The notes: generated by a model not told the origin, from the letters alone. Shown: positions 26,435 to 35,578, counted from the stretch's first letter. The stretch is 64,000 nucleotides of DNA from Sporocytophaga myxococcoides (GCF_000775915.1 NZ_BBLT01000008.1:62001-126000); one strand, 5' to 3'. Numbers and translations are program-made.

Positions 26435-26749
26435 ATGAAAGAAATATCTGTAACTGAGCTAAAGGAGCTTATTGATAAAGGTGAAAATTTTCAACTGATT
26501 GATGTCCGTGAGCCTGGTGAGTTTCAGGCAGCGAATTTAGGGGGGGAGCTTATTCCATTGGCGACAGTGCCTAAGAATGTTGAAAAATTTTCTAAGGATA
26601 AAATGGTTGTTGTGCATTGCAGAAGTGGAAAAAGAAGTGGTGATGCCATTAGATTTTTAGAGACAAATTTCGGTTATACCAATCTCTATAACCTTACGGG
26701 TGGAATTCTAGCATATAAGACAGAGATAGATCCAAGTTTAAATCCTTGA
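26435..26749 (+). CDS. rhodanese-like domain protein
   Basis: 104 residues, a single rhodanese domain. IDVREPGEFQAANLGGELIPL is the usual substrate-side motif, and the active-site Cys62 sits in VVHCRSGKRSGDA. It would carry a persulfide from a donor such as thiosulfate or a cysteine desulfurase to an acceptor. Its place 13 bases after the siroheme gene and before DinB, within the sulfite reductase operon, points to handling of reduced sulfur (inference). It is cytoplasmic, with no signal peptide. Confidence 0.92.
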   Translation: MKEISVTELKELIDKGENFQLIDVREPGEFQAANLGGELIPLATVPKNVEKFSKDKMVVVHCRSGKRSGDAIRFLETNFGYTNLYNLTGGILAYKTEIDPSLNP

Positions 26750-26755
26750 TGCCGA

Positions 26756-27214
26756 ATGAGGGAAAAATTTTATCGCTTATATCAGTTCAATCACTGGGCT
26801 AATAAAAGGCTGGCAGAAGTATTAAAGATTGATTATTGTGAAGAAGGAGCAAGATTATTAAGTCATGTTGTTAATTCAGAATTGATCTGGTATGGGCGAA
26901 TAAAAGATGAAACTCATCACCCTATAAAAATTTGGGAATTGCATGAGCCTTTTTTACTTAAGGTTTATGCAGTTGAAAGTTCTCTGAATTTTTTCCAGTT
27001 AATTGATACTTGCCAGGATGACGAATTTTTTAAAGTCGTAAAATACAAGAATTCAAAAGGTGAAGTCTTTGAAACCTGCCTTTCTGATATTTTATTTCAT
27101 GTTGCCAATCATGGCTCTTATCACCGAGGACAGGTAAATAAAGCATTCAGAGAGGCTGGTAAAGAGCCAGTAAATGTGGATTATATTACTTTCTCAAGAC
27201 TTGGGAAACTGTGA
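26756..27214 (+). CDS. DinB family putative metal-dependent enzyme
   Basis: 152 residues, four-helix DinB/YfiT type. The three-histidine metal site is visible: His37 (LSHVVNSELIW) and His119/His123 (NHGSYHRGQV). The family includes bacillithiol and mycothiol S-transferases. Bacteroidota often make bacillithiol, so a thiol transferase is possible but not shown. It is the last gene of the sulfite reductase operon, starting 6 bases after the rhodanese gene; the ATG at 26756 gives the normal MREKFYRLYQFNHWAN start. The stop at 27214 lies at the edge of a palindromic repeat that likely ends the operon. Confidence 0.85.
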   Translation: MREKFYRLYQFNHWANKRLAEVLKIDYCEEGARLLSHVVNSELIWYGRIKDETHHPIKIWELHEPFLLKVYAVESSLNFFQLIDTCQDDEFFKVVKYKNSKGEVFETCLSDILFHVANHGSYHRGQVNKAFREAGKEPVNVDYITFSRLGKL

Positions 27215-27287
27215 AGTTGAAAGTAAAAAGTTGAAAGTTTAAAGTAATCCAACTTTCAACTTTTTACTTTGAACTTATAACTTTATT
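27213..27287. repeat. palindromic AAAGTTGAAAGT-type repeat between convergent genes
   Basis: AAAGTAAAAAGTTGAAAGTT (27223-27242), an 11-base loop, then the exact reverse complement. This is a 20-bp perfect hairpin starting at the DinB stop and reaching the stop of the convergent barrel gene, and it is AT-rich. It probably acts as a bidirectional terminator and is the cleanest member of the family. Confidence 0.75.
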
Positions 27288-28746
27288 ATAGTCTAAACCT
27301 TAAGAACCCAAATGCAAATGACAAGTTTGGTCCTTTTTGTCTTAAATAAGTAACAATATCTCTTGTAGCGGCACCAAGCTCCCAGGTTCCGTTTTCACCT
27401 ACAATTATAGTTAGTCCAAAAGGAACGTTTGCTCTGGAAATATAATTACCACCGGTGTTTATTCCGGTAGATAATCTAACCCATCTGATTGGCTTGATAT
27501 CTCCACCAACTCCTATGTATGGTTTTTCAAAATTACCGGCTTCGTTGTTGGTAGGTACAATAAAATCAAAACCAACTTGAGCAATTTCAATCAGTTTAAT
27601 ACTTGCACCAAGCCTTAACAATGAAGGAAGTTTAGTTTTAATATTTTTTTGGCCTTCCCATTTCAACATACCAGATTTGGCAAGGATATTTGGTGCTTGA
27701 GAAAAGATATTGTAGTTGTTTGATCCTTCGGAAGAAATTGAAGCAAGCGTCGTGTCTTGTATAGTATAAACATTCCCAGTATAGTTGATAGAGCCAATAT
27801 TGGTAAGAGCAGCGCCTATAGTTATTTTTTCATTAATGACAACATTTGCTCCAAAATCAAAACCGAATCCGTTTCCTATTGACTGATAATGGTTGTTATT
27901 TATAGCTGATGGATTGTTTTGAGAACCTACTCCAAAATCAATATTAAACGCAGGATTAAATGCTCCGGCCATAACTATCTTTCCGTCTTTTACCTGACAG
28001 TCAGTATAGTTGAAGCCTTGTACATATTTAACCCCAACTCCCGCTGTTATATACAATAAATCATTGCCAAATACCTTGCGACCGTAATTTAAATTGTATT
28101 CCCGGTACCAGTTGTTCTTTATTTTTGATCCGTCAAAAAGTGCTGAGAGTTTTAATTGGTTGCTTGCTATTCCTTCATTGATACCTATAGCTTCATATTG
28201 AGCATATTTGCTGGGATCATTAGCAACTATTTCACCATTATTCAGGACTAACTGGTCAAAATAGGCAGAGGTTTTGCCTCTGAACAACAAATCTGCAGTA
28301 ATACCGCTAAATTGAGAATACCAACGCATTGATTCTTTTACCGAGAATGCAAGGCCACCTAATTTGTCACTTTGTATGGCAAATCCAAATGCCATTAAAT
28401 CCACATTGGCAGCAACACCGTTTCCAGCAAATTGCTGTGCTGCTTTTATTTTATCCTGCTGATTAAAGATATCATCATAATTTGTAAGACTATTTCTAAA
28501 AGTTGCTTTGCTCAGAGCATTAGAATATGCGGATGCGGCGCCTTCCATTAATCCGATTGTTACATGCTTGGTTTCATATTCGGTATGTAATCCAAGATTG
28601 GCAGGATTTATTCCTATCGCCTGATAGTCCGTCACGAATGTGGTGGATACTCCGCGGCCTGTCGAGGTAAATGAACTATATTCCTGCTGAGCAAAAGATG
28701 GACTAAGTGAAAAAGCTAAAAAAAACAATGATAAAAGTTTTTTCAT
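27286..28746 (-). CDS. outer-membrane beta-barrel protein, DUF5723-like
   Basis: 486 residues from the ATG at 28746. A TTG seven codons upstream (28767) would precede the obvious signal peptide MKKLLSLFFLAFSLSPSFAQ and is disfavoured. The mature part begins with QEYSSFTSTGRGVSTTF and has alternating hydrophobic and polar strands with many Gly, Asn and Tyr, ending in the aromatic SFAFGFLRFRL typical of outer-membrane barrels. It resembles the DUF5723/PorV-like proteins of Bacteroidota, which are related to the FadL fold. Its function is unknown; it could be a transporter or an envelope structural protein. It is a single-gene unit, convergent with the sulfite reductase operon through a hairpin repeat. 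Confidence 0.75.
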   Translation of the reverse strand: MKKLLSLFFLAFSLSPSFAQQEYSSFTSTGRGVSTTFVTDYQAIGINPANLGLHTEYETKHVTIGLMEGAASAYSNALSKATFRNSLTNYDDIFNQQDKIKAAQQFAGNGVAANVDLMAFGFAIQSDKLGGLAFSVKESMRWYSQFSGITADLLFRGKTSAYFDQLVLNNGEIVANDPSKYAQYEAIGINEGIASNQLKLSALFDGSKIKNNWYREYNLNYGRKVFGNDLLYITAGVGVKYVQGFNYTDCQVKDGKIVMAGAFNPAFNIDFGVGSQNNPSAINNNHYQSIGNGFGFDFGANVVINEKITIGAALTNIGSINYTGNVYTIQDTTLASISSEGSNNYNIFSQAPNILAKSGMLKWEGQKNIKTKLPSLLRLGASIKLIEIAQVGFDFIVPTNNEAGNFEKPYIGVGGDIKPIRWVRLSTGINTGGNYISRANVPFGLTIIVGENGTWELGAATRDIVTYLRQKGPNLSFAFGFLRFRL

Positions 28747-28814
28747 ACAATAATTTAATTTATCCAAAATTAGATTTTAGTACAGATAATTTGTCTGCAA
28801 GAATCAGGGATTTA

Positions 28815-29510
28815 TTACTTCAAAGCTTTGGTGATAGCTTTTTTTATGAAATAATAAAGGCCTATAAGCGAGGATATTATAAGAAGGAGCGTGATTGCCT
28901 TGCTCATACTTTCCTGTCCGGGAGCATTTATTGCCTGAATTAACTCTCCAGCCTTACTTCCTATGTAGCAGAATAATAGTGTACGGGGAAGCATTCCTGC
29001 GGTTCCGAAAATGAGGTATTTTCTGAAATTTGCGCCTAAAACTGACAACAGGAAATTCATTAATGCAAATGGAATTACCGGAGAAAGTCTGGAAAGAAAA
29101 ATGATTTTTGACTCTTCATTTTTAAGGTTTGATTTAATTACTGCTGTCTTTTTAAAGCGCAGAAGAGTCTTCATGAAGTGACCGTTATCAAGTTTCTGAG
29201 CCAGAATATATCCCAGGACAGATGCAAATATGTAGGTTGGAATAACAATAAACACGGAGTTTATCCCTAAAAAATATCCGGAAACGGTTGCGATAAGTGT
29301 GGTATGGCACAATCCCGTTGCCATGCATAAGCCCAATATCAAAGAAAGCAGACTATATTCCGGGAAAGTAAAATTAGATATCTGTTCCTGATATTTTATC
29401 GCAAGGTAAATCAGATAAGAGTCTGAAATAAAGGGAGCAAGGATGAAGTAAAAAAGATAAAAGGCTGTTGTTCGATTGTCTTTGATAAGCCTACGAATTC
29501 CTTTTATCAT
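28815..29510 (-). CDS. VTT/SNARE-associated (TVP38/TMEM64-like) membrane protein
   Basis: 231 residues from the ATG at 29510, which has AGAGGG directly upstream. The longer version starts at a TTG (29537) and is less likely. There are five to six hydrophobic segments and the VTT-type core: GYFLGINSVFIVIPTYIFASVLGYILAQ, then LSRLSPVIPFALMNFLLSVLGANFRKYL, then GMLPRTLLFCYIGSKAGEL. These match TVP38/TMEM64/DedA-related proteins of the inner membrane, several of which are proposed lipid scramblases or transporters. The specific role is unknown. The barrel gene follows on the same strand 68 bases later. Confidence 0.85.
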   Translation of the reverse strand: MIKGIRRLIKDNRTTAFYLFYFILAPFISDSYLIYLAIKYQEQISNFTFPEYSLLSLILGLCMATGLCHTTLIATVSGYFLGINSVFIVIPTYIFASVLGYILAQKLDNGHFMKTLLRFKKTAVIKSNLKNEESKIIFLSRLSPVIPFALMNFLLSVLGANFRKYLIFGTAGMLPRTLLFCYIGSKAGELIQAINAPGQESMSKAITLLLIISSLIGLYYFIKKAITKALK

Positions 29511-29645
29511 TTCCCTCTTCTTTTTGTTATATTGCAATGTTAAGAAAATTCTATGCTTGAATGAAATGGAGTTTTAAAAACCTAAGAAGTTAATCATTAT
29601 TAATGGGTATTATTAGAATCTTTCAGAAAGAAATAAAAAAGGAAA

Positions 29646-30785
29646 ATGAAATTCGGAACTAAAGCAATTCATGCAGGCGTGGAGCCTGATCCTTCAACAG
29701 GAGCAATTATGACTCCTGTATATCAAACCTCTACTTATGTGCAGGCCTCCCCAGGAGACCATAAAGGGTATGAATATTCCAGAACCCATAACCCAACCAG
29801 AACCGCTTTGCAAAATAGCCTTGCGGCACTTGAAAACGGAGCATATGGATTGTGTTTTGCTTCAGGTATGGCTGCAATAGATACTATTTTGAAATTACTA
29901 AAGCCTGGAGATGAGGTGATTTCTACAAATGACTTATATGGTGGAACTTATAGAATATTTACCAAGGTGTTTGCTCATTATGGTATTAAATTTCATTTTA
30001 TACCGATGGATAATGCGAAGGAAGTTGAAAAATATATCAACTCCAATACAAAGCTTATCTGGATGGAAACTCCTACCAATCCTTTACTGAATATTATTGA
30101 TATAAAAGCTATTGCCAATCTTGGAAAGAAGCATACCGTTATAACCGTTGTAGATAATACCTTTGCGACGCCTTATCTCCAGCTGCCTCTGGATCTTGGT
30201 GTTGATATTGTTATGCATTCGGTAACGAAATATCTTTCAGGACATTCTGATGTTGTAATGGGGGCTATTATTCTGAATGATAAAGAGGTGGCTGCACGAC
30301 TTGCTTTTCTTCAGAATGCATGTGGGGCTGTTCCCGGACCTCAGGATTGCTTCTTGGTGCTGAGAGGTATTAAAACATTGCACCTGCGTATGGAAAGACA
30401 TTGTGACAATGCTGCAAAAATAGCACAATTTTTGTCAGAACATCCAAAAGTAGACAAGGTCTATTATCCAGGCTTAAGTACGCATCCGAATCATGCTATA
30501 GCTCAGGCGCAAATGAAGGCATTCGGTGGTATGCTTTCTTTTACACTTAAAGGTGACAAGATTGAGGACGCAAAAAGGTTTCTTGAAAGGGTTGAATTAT
30601 TTTCTCTTGCGGAATCTTTAGGGGGAGTAGAATCGTTATGTGGTCATCCTGCAACTATGACCCATGCCAGTATTCCTAAGGAAGAAAGAGAAAAAGCCGG
30701 ACTAAAAGACAGTCTGGTAAGGCTTAGCGTTGGGGTTGAAGATGTTGAAGATCTTATTGAAGATTTAAGAAGTGCCATTGGATAA
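29646..30785 (+). CDS. cystathionine gamma-synthase / gamma-lyase type PLP enzyme
   Basis: 379 residues, the normal length. The PLP lysine is Lys195 in HSVTKYLSGHSDVVMG, the motif that marks cystathionine gamma-synthase and gamma-lyase, as opposed to the FIDGQGR of MetZ. Other family motifs are EYSRTHNPTRTALQ, ASGMAAIDT and METPTNPLLNIIDI. It makes cystathionine from an activated homoserine and cysteine, or cleaves cystathionine to cysteine; the sequence alone does not decide. Having both this and metZ gives the cell two routes between cysteine and homocysteine. It has its own upstream region, as the preceding gene is divergent. Confidence 0.9.
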   Translation: MKFGTKAIHAGVEPDPSTGAIMTPVYQTSTYVQASPGDHKGYEYSRTHNPTRTALQNSLAALENGAYGLCFASGMAAIDTILKLLKPGDEVISTNDLYGGTYRIFTKVFAHYGIKFHFIPMDNAKEVEKYINSNTKLIWMETPTNPLLNIIDIKAIANLGKKHTVITVVDNTFATPYLQLPLDLGVDIVMHSVTKYLSGHSDVVMGAIILNDKEVAARLAFLQNACGAVPGPQDCFLVLRGIKTLHLRMERHCDNAAKIAQFLSEHPKVDKVYYPGLSTHPNHAIAQAQMKAFGGMLSFTLKGDKIEDAKRFLERVELFSLAESLGGVESLCGHPATMTHASIPKEEREKAGLKDSLVRLSVGVEDVEDLIEDLRSAIG

Positions 30786-30891
30786 TTTAGAATGTCAGAA
30801 AAATACAACTTTACAGATACTTAAACGTTTGTATTGCAGAAATAGAAAAGAATTAAATACTTAACTTTTAACAATTTAAATTAGAAACACA

Positions 30892-31599
30892 ATGGAAAAG
30901 GATAATTTGTATTACAGTCAGGGGAAAAGCGTATCGACGATGAGTCAGTCCTTTATGGCTAATGTCTTTATCTGGATGTCTGCAGGTCTTGTTATGACTG
31001 CTGCAATTTCATTTCTTTTTGCTAATAATGCTTCCTTACTGTCATTGCTGATAACTGATAGAGGTTGGTCAATTTTTGGCTATATCGTTTTGTTTGCCCC
31101 AATAGGGTTCGTTTTGCTAATGAATTTTGCATTTGAAAAATTGTCTTATGGATTGCTGGTATTATTATTTATGACATATTCAGCATTAATGGGAATGTCT
31201 TTGAGCGTAATCTTCCTGGTTTACACAGCAGGTTCTATTTATTCAATATTCTTTGTGGCAGCAGGTATGTTTGCTGTTACGGCCATTTATGGATATACAA
31301 CAAAAACGGACTTGACAAGAATTGGTAACCTGCTCATGATGGCTCTTTTCGGAATTATTATTGCAAGTGTTATTAATATGTTCCTTCATAGCGACACACT
31401 TTCTTATATAATGAGCATCGTGAGCGTTGTGGTGTTCACTGGTCTTACTGCCTACAATGTTCAAAGCATGAAAGATATTTATAATGACGGTAGTGAAAAA
31501 GCTGGTAAGCTTGCTATTATTGGTGCGATGTCACTATATATCAATTTTATTAATCTTTTTCTTGCTCTATTAAGATTATTTGGAAACAGAAGAGACTAA
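30892..31599 (+). CDS. Bax inhibitor-1/YccA family membrane protein
   Basis: 235 residues with seven hydrophobic segments covering most of the length after residue 20. Typical BI-1 features are a short hydrophilic N-terminus (KDNLYYSQGKSVSTMSQSFM), the early FIWMSAGLVMTAAISFLF, the GITAYNVQ-type TGLTAYNVQSMKDIY near residue 190, and the C-terminal INFINLFLALLRLFGNRRD. BI-1 proteins are pH-sensitive calcium leak channels in bacteria; YccA members also modulate the FtsH protease. It is probably a single-gene unit, with a strong terminator 25 bases past the stop. Confidence 0.92.
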   Translation: MEKDNLYYSQGKSVSTMSQSFMANVFIWMSAGLVMTAAISFLFANNASLLSLLITDRGWSIFGYIVLFAPIGFVLLMNFAFEKLSYGLLVLLFMTYSALMGMSLSVIFLVYTAGSIYSIFFVAAGMFAVTAIYGYTTKTDLTRIGNLLMMALFGIIIASVINMFLHSDTLSYIMSIVSVVVFTGLTAYNVQSMKDIYNDGSEKAGKLAIIGAMSLYINFINLFLALLRLFGNRRD

Positions 31600-31624
31600 T
31601 CTTAAAAAACTACCTAAATAGGAT

Positions 31625-31661
31625 GCAAAAGTCTGCTGTGAGGCAGACTTTTGCTTTTTAT
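31625..31661 (+). terminator. intrinsic terminator of the BI-1 gene
   Basis: GCAAAAGTCTGC, 6-base loop, GCAGACTTTTGC, then TTTTTAT. The 12-bp stem is perfect. Confidence 0.9.
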
Positions 31662-31704
31662 ATTGCTATCAGTTAATTAATCTTCTTAGCTTTAAAATAC
31701 TACT

Positions 31705-33237
31705 ATGTCTCAACAGTTTCTGAAATTAGATCAACTATGTGTTGAAGTCAACGGAAGATTTATTCTGGAAGATATTACATTCAAGCTGGAAAAGGGAGCC
31801 TCATTGGCTATCATAGGTCCTTCCGGTAGTGGAAAGACAATATTGGGAAAAGTTCTTGCTAATAGAATTGCTCCTTCCTCCGGCACCATTAATTTCTCTT
31901 TCCCTTCAGATTTTAAAAGTGTTTTTATCTCACAGCAACATGATTTCAGGGATGCTTCAGAGAGAAGTTATTACCAGCAAAGATTTGATAGCAACTATGG
32001 GAAGGATTTTCCCCTGGTAGAAGAAGAACTGCTTAAAGCTGCAGGCGGGACTTCTCGGACTGAAATCGAGAGAATTGCTAAGCAATTGCGAATAGATCAA
32101 CTCCTCAAAAGAACATTGATTGAATTGTCAAATGGTGAAGGTAAGCGTTTGCAGATTGCAAGAGCACTATTGCAAAAGCCAGAGCTGATTATATTTGATA
32201 GTCCTTTTGTCGGACTGGATACTGATTCAAGAAAAGTGTTGCATAGCATAATTAATGAAATGACGATCTTCGGGAATACTGTTGTAGTAATTACAACTCA
32301 TGGTGAAATTCCAGATCGGATAAATCATGTGTTGAAACTAAAAGAAGGAAAGATAGAACAACTGCTTAGTCTTAAAGAATTTAAAGAATCTTATAAAGAA
32401 GAACAAGAAAGAATTGAGACGTTTATCCTTCATGATTCGGAACTTTATAATAATTTATACTGGGAGGAGCAGGAAGAGTTTAAGGTGGCAGTGCAAATGC
32501 ATAATGTCAGTGTTAGTTATGGCGATAAGAGTATTCTGGAAAATATAAACTGGAAGGTTAATAAAGGGGAGTGTTGGGCTTTACTTGGTCATAACGGTTC
32601 CGGAAAATCTACCTTGCTTAGTCTTATAAATGGCGACAACCCTCAGGCTTATGGAAATGATATATGGCTCTTTGATAAGAAAAAAGGATCGGGAGAAAGT
32701 ATCTGGGAGTTAAAAGCAAAAATTGGTTATATCTCTCCCGAACTTCATATCTTTTTTCAGCGCAATAAAAGTTTCACAGAAACTTTATTTGTCAATTCAG
32801 TAGCTCAAAGTCTTGCAGCTGAAGCTTCTTCAGGTGGAGTAACGGTTTTTGATTCTATTGCTTCAGGTTTTAATGATCAGGTCGGATCCACTGGGAAAAT
32901 TTCATCCTGGCAAACCAAACAGGTTAATCTGTGGATAGAAATTTTAAAGTTATCATCCTACAGGAATATGAGATTGCCTCAATTGCCATTGGGTGTTCAG
33001 AGACTTGTTCTTTTAGGAAGAGCATTAGTGAAAAATCCTCAGCTTCTGATCTTAGATGAACCTTGCCAGGGACTTGATAGGACACAGGTTAAGCAGTTTG
33101 TTTCTGTTGTAAACGAAATCTGCACTACATTTAGCAAGACTCTTATTTATGTTTCTCACTACAAGGAAGATATTCCTGCATGTGTGAAAAACTATCTGGA
33201 ATTGGAAAATGGTAAGATCAAACAAATGATTAACTAA
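31705..33237 (+). CDS. double-domain ABC ATPase, ModF/PhrA-like
   Basis: 510 residues with two nucleotide-binding domains in tandem. The N-terminal one (about 1-240) has Walker A GPSGSGKT, signature LSNGEGKRLQIARAL and Walker B LIIFDSP. The C-terminal one (about 265-505) has GHNGSGKST and LLILDEPCQGLD, but its signature is degenerate (LPLGVQRLVLLGRAL in place of LSGGQ). There are no membrane segments. The layout and length resemble E. coli ModF, also called PhrA, a soluble double ATPase linked to molybdenum genes but of uncertain role. No permease gene adjoins, so a transport role is not supported. A terminator precedes it, so it should have its own promoter in the 45 bases before the ATG. 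Confidence 0.88.
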   Translation: MSQQFLKLDQLCVEVNGRFILEDITFKLEKGASLAIIGPSGSGKTILGKVLANRIAPSSGTINFSFPSDFKSVFISQQHDFRDASERSYYQQRFDSNYGKDFPLVEEELLKAAGGTSRTEIERIAKQLRIDQLLKRTLIELSNGEGKRLQIARALLQKPELIIFDSPFVGLDTDSRKVLHSIINEMTIFGNTVVVITTHGEIPDRINHVLKLKEGKIEQLLSLKEFKESYKEEQERIETFILHDSELYNNLYWEEQEEFKVAVQMHNVSVSYGDKSILENINWKVNKGECWALLGHNGSGKSTLLSLINGDNPQAYGNDIWLFDKKKGSGESIWELKAKIGYISPELHIFFQRNKSFTETLFVNSVAQSLAAEASSGGVTVFDSIASGFNDQVGSTGKISSWQTKQVNLWIEILKLSSYRNMRLPQLPLGVQRLVLLGRALVKNPQLLILDEPCQGLDRTQVKQFVSVVNEICTTFSKTLIYVSHYKEDIPACVKNYLELENGKIKQMIN

Positions 33238-33387
33238 TTATCAGATATCCTAAATTGAGGGTAATAGCTTCCTGGATGGACCATCTTTTACGTCGGAACA
33301 TACTAAATTAAGATACATTTGAATGAAGGAGTTCTTATTAGAAAGGCTTAAAGTTCCTAAGCTAAAATTTAAAGTTTTTAATGTAAA

Positions 33388-34929
33388 CTATTTATAGAGT
33401 AACTTTTTACACTCTATTTTGTCAAAGGTTCTTACTTCCAGGATGTAAAGCGACTGGGCAATGCATGAAGGGAGTGAAAGACGATTAATTCCTGCTTCAA
33501 CCTGTCTGTTTTCAGACCAGATAATCTTACCACTCAGATCAATTATTGAAAGGTGTAAAAAGTCTGAATAACTTAGTTCTATACTGAGTTGAGGGCCTGA
33601 TTCGGAATAAGAGATATTTGTAAAACTTTCATTTTCAAAATTAAAGGAAGCAAATGCGTGAGTCAGATAAGTAGTTGTTCCATCTACATCTGCCTGATAT
33701 AATTGAAACTCATAAAAACCATCCTGTTGTGGAATCCAATTGATCTCATAGTTGGAACCTGTGTTTTCTAAGGTTGATTTTACTCGTACTATTTCAAAGA
33801 ATTCAGAGTCTCTATTGTAATTTTTAGCTTTGATTATAAATTCTTTATTGTCCTTTTCATTTGCAGTTTTCCAATGAAGATTAATGTTGCCAGCTTCTGA
33901 ATTATAACTTGCAATGAAATTTAACAATGTAACTGGCAATGGTATACAGCTTCCAGGATACCATCTGATATCAAAAGGTCCATAATAAGCATTATCTCCA
34001 TCCAGGATTAAGTAGTATCTGGTTCCTGGAGTTAGGTTGGTAAATTTGTAAGTATAATTGTTAGGATTATCAATTACTTTACAAGCAACATTAGAATAGG
34101 GGCCACCGCAATTGCCTGTTACCACACCAGTTTGAACTCTTGTAAAACTGCGGATATTTATGCTATCATTCGGACAAGAAGCTACCCATGAAAACCATGC
34201 AGAATTTTCAGTATAACCGCTGCTACATACAGAGGTTCCATTAATATCTCCATAAGAAGGAAGTTTTGCGCCATACTCTGCATTGGTTCCGGAAACAAAT
34301 GCATCATTGACAGATGAATTTACAAGACTGATAGCACCAGGACAATCATCATTGGGAGCAGCAGGTTTGGTATGGACATTCCCGAATTTAATACTCCAAC
34401 CAGTAATCTGATTTGTATTAATTGAAAAAATTTGTGCGATTCTGCCTAATAGCCTCCACTGGCCATTAGGACTTGTTCCGTCATTGACAGAATTTAAACT
34501 GGCCATTGGTAAGAATGTTGCAGAGGCAGTGGGTGTGGCATTCCAAAAGCGTATTTCAGGATTGGCAGGATTCATGTTAAATGTAAAGGTTCCTGAAATA
34601 TTCCCGTCACCATTACGAATATTGCTAAGCTCAATGATACGACCATTGGGAGAAACAAGAAAAAGCTCCATTCTGGTGAATTGTTCTGTATTGAATGTTA
34701 TTGTAACTTCTTCTAGTCCGAATGAAGTTCCGTCTATATCAGGTAAACCTGTTACATTTATTGGATTTGAAAGAAAGTTAGGTGTGGTGCCATTGGCGGC
34801 AATATTTACGGTTGAATTATTCGTAAATGTCTGGGCATAAACTATAGGAGAAAAGAAAAGGAGGAGCGCTATGTATTTTATGGCATTCACTGTTGATGTA
34901 GTGTTTAGTGAGGTTAATTCATAAAGCAC
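33388..34929 (-). CDS. T9SS-exported protein with proprotein-convertase P-like domain
   Basis: 513 residues from a GTG at 34929. An in-frame GTG at 34887 would give a cleaner signal peptide (NAIKYIALLLFFSPIVYAQ) and may be the real start. The first domain (about 35-190) resembles the P/homo-B jelly roll attached to proteases: it has FGLEEVTITFN, MELFLVSPNGRIIEL and GQWRLLG. A middle domain (about 195-330) has paired Cys (DDCPGAISL, VCSSGY, ASCPNDS, GNCGG, VACKV) and ends at WYPGSC. A linker LPVTLLNFIASYN, common before T9SS tails, leads to the type A sorting domain ending ILEVRTFDKIECKKLLYK. There is no protease domain, so the P-like domain probably binds or stabilises something at the surface. 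It is a single-gene unit. Confidence 0.82.
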   Translation of the reverse strand: MLYELTSLNTTSTVNAIKYIALLLFFSPIVYAQTFTNNSTVNIAANGTTPNFLSNPINVTGLPDIDGTSFGLEEVTITFNTEQFTRMELFLVSPNGRIIELSNIRNGDGNISGTFTFNMNPANPEIRFWNATPTASATFLPMASLNSVNDGTSPNGQWRLLGRIAQIFSINTNQITGWSIKFGNVHTKPAAPNDDCPGAISLVNSSVNDAFVSGTNAEYGAKLPSYGDINGTSVCSSGYTENSAWFSWVASCPNDSINIRSFTRVQTGVVTGNCGGPYSNVACKVIDNPNNYTYKFTNLTPGTRYYLILDGDNAYYGPFDIRWYPGSCIPLPVTLLNFIASYNSEAGNINLHWKTANEKDNKEFIIKAKNYNRDSEFFEIVRVKSTLENTGSNYEINWIPQQDGFYEFQLYQADVDGTTTYLTHAFASFNFENESFTNISYSESGPQLSIELSYSDFLHLSIIDLSGKIIWSENRQVEAGINRLSLPSCIAQSLYILEVRTFDKIECKKLLYK

Positions 34930-35098
34930 ACTAATTTAAAATAAAGAAATTGTAAAAAATAATTAAAAATTCTGTTTACTTTTTGATTGTGAGATTGTAT
35001 CCGCCTTTCTCGTTAGAGAATAACTGAATGTTCTTTAGAAAAATATTAAATTCCCTGCGGATTAAATTATATCAAAGGGAATTTAAATTTAAGTTTTT

Positions 35099-35548
35099 AT
35101 GAATATTAGTTACAGGGAATTTGAAGATGCAGACAGAATGAAGGTCGTGTCAATGATTCAGGATTTTTACAATGATGATCCTTCTGGAAAAAACAAAACT
35201 GAAGAACAAATAGATAAAACTTTTGAAGCTTTTAAAAAGCATCCGGATTACGGATCAATAAAGATCTTTCGTGATGGAAATAGAATTGTGGGTTATTGCA
35301 TCATTGTTTACTTTTATAGCAATGAATACGGTGGATTGATCTTAAATATAGATGAGCTTTATGTTATTCCTGAATACAGAGGGAAAGGAATTTCATCAGA
35401 TTTTGTCAGATATCTCAAGGAAAGAAAAGATATAGAATTTGTGGCAATGGAATTAGAGGTGCTGCCCTACAATGTCAGGGCGTTGAAATTGTATGAGAAG
35501 CTTGGTTTTATAAAATCAGACAGGTCATATCTTATGTTGAAAAAGTAA
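35099..35548 (+). CDS. GNAT family N-acetyltransferase
   Basis: 149 residues, one GNAT domain. The acetyl-CoA motif A is IDELYVIPEYRGKGISSDFVRYLKE with RGKGIS as the pyrophosphate loop. The closing motif B is ALKLYEKLGFIKSDRSYLM. It has no signal peptide and is cytoplasmic. The substrate is not predictable and could be an amine, amino acid or protein terminus. The upstream 34930-35098 region is AT-rich without a clear promoter. The stop codon runs directly into a short AAAGTTAAAAGCTGAAAG repeat and then a GC-rich terminator. Confidence 0.88.
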   Translation: MNISYREFEDADRMKVVSMIQDFYNDDPSGKNKTEEQIDKTFEAFKKHPDYGSIKIFRDGNRIVGYCIIVYFYSNEYGGLILNIDELYVIPEYRGKGISSDFVRYLKERKDIEFVAMELEVLPYNVRALKLYEKLGFIKSDRSYLMLKK

Positions 35549-35578
35549 AAGTTAAAAGCTGAAAGTAAAAAAGAATGT
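35546..35578 (+). repeat. single-arm AAAGTTAAAAGCTGAAAG repeat at a stop codon
   Basis: The TAA stop of the GNAT gene is the first part of TAAAAGTTAAAAGCTGAAAG. This is the same unit as at 9119, 15199 and 27213, here without an opposite arm. Confidence 0.6.

Noticed and set aside
31705-33237. complete ABC transporter
   Set aside because: Only the double ATPase is present; no permease or binding protein gene adjoins it.
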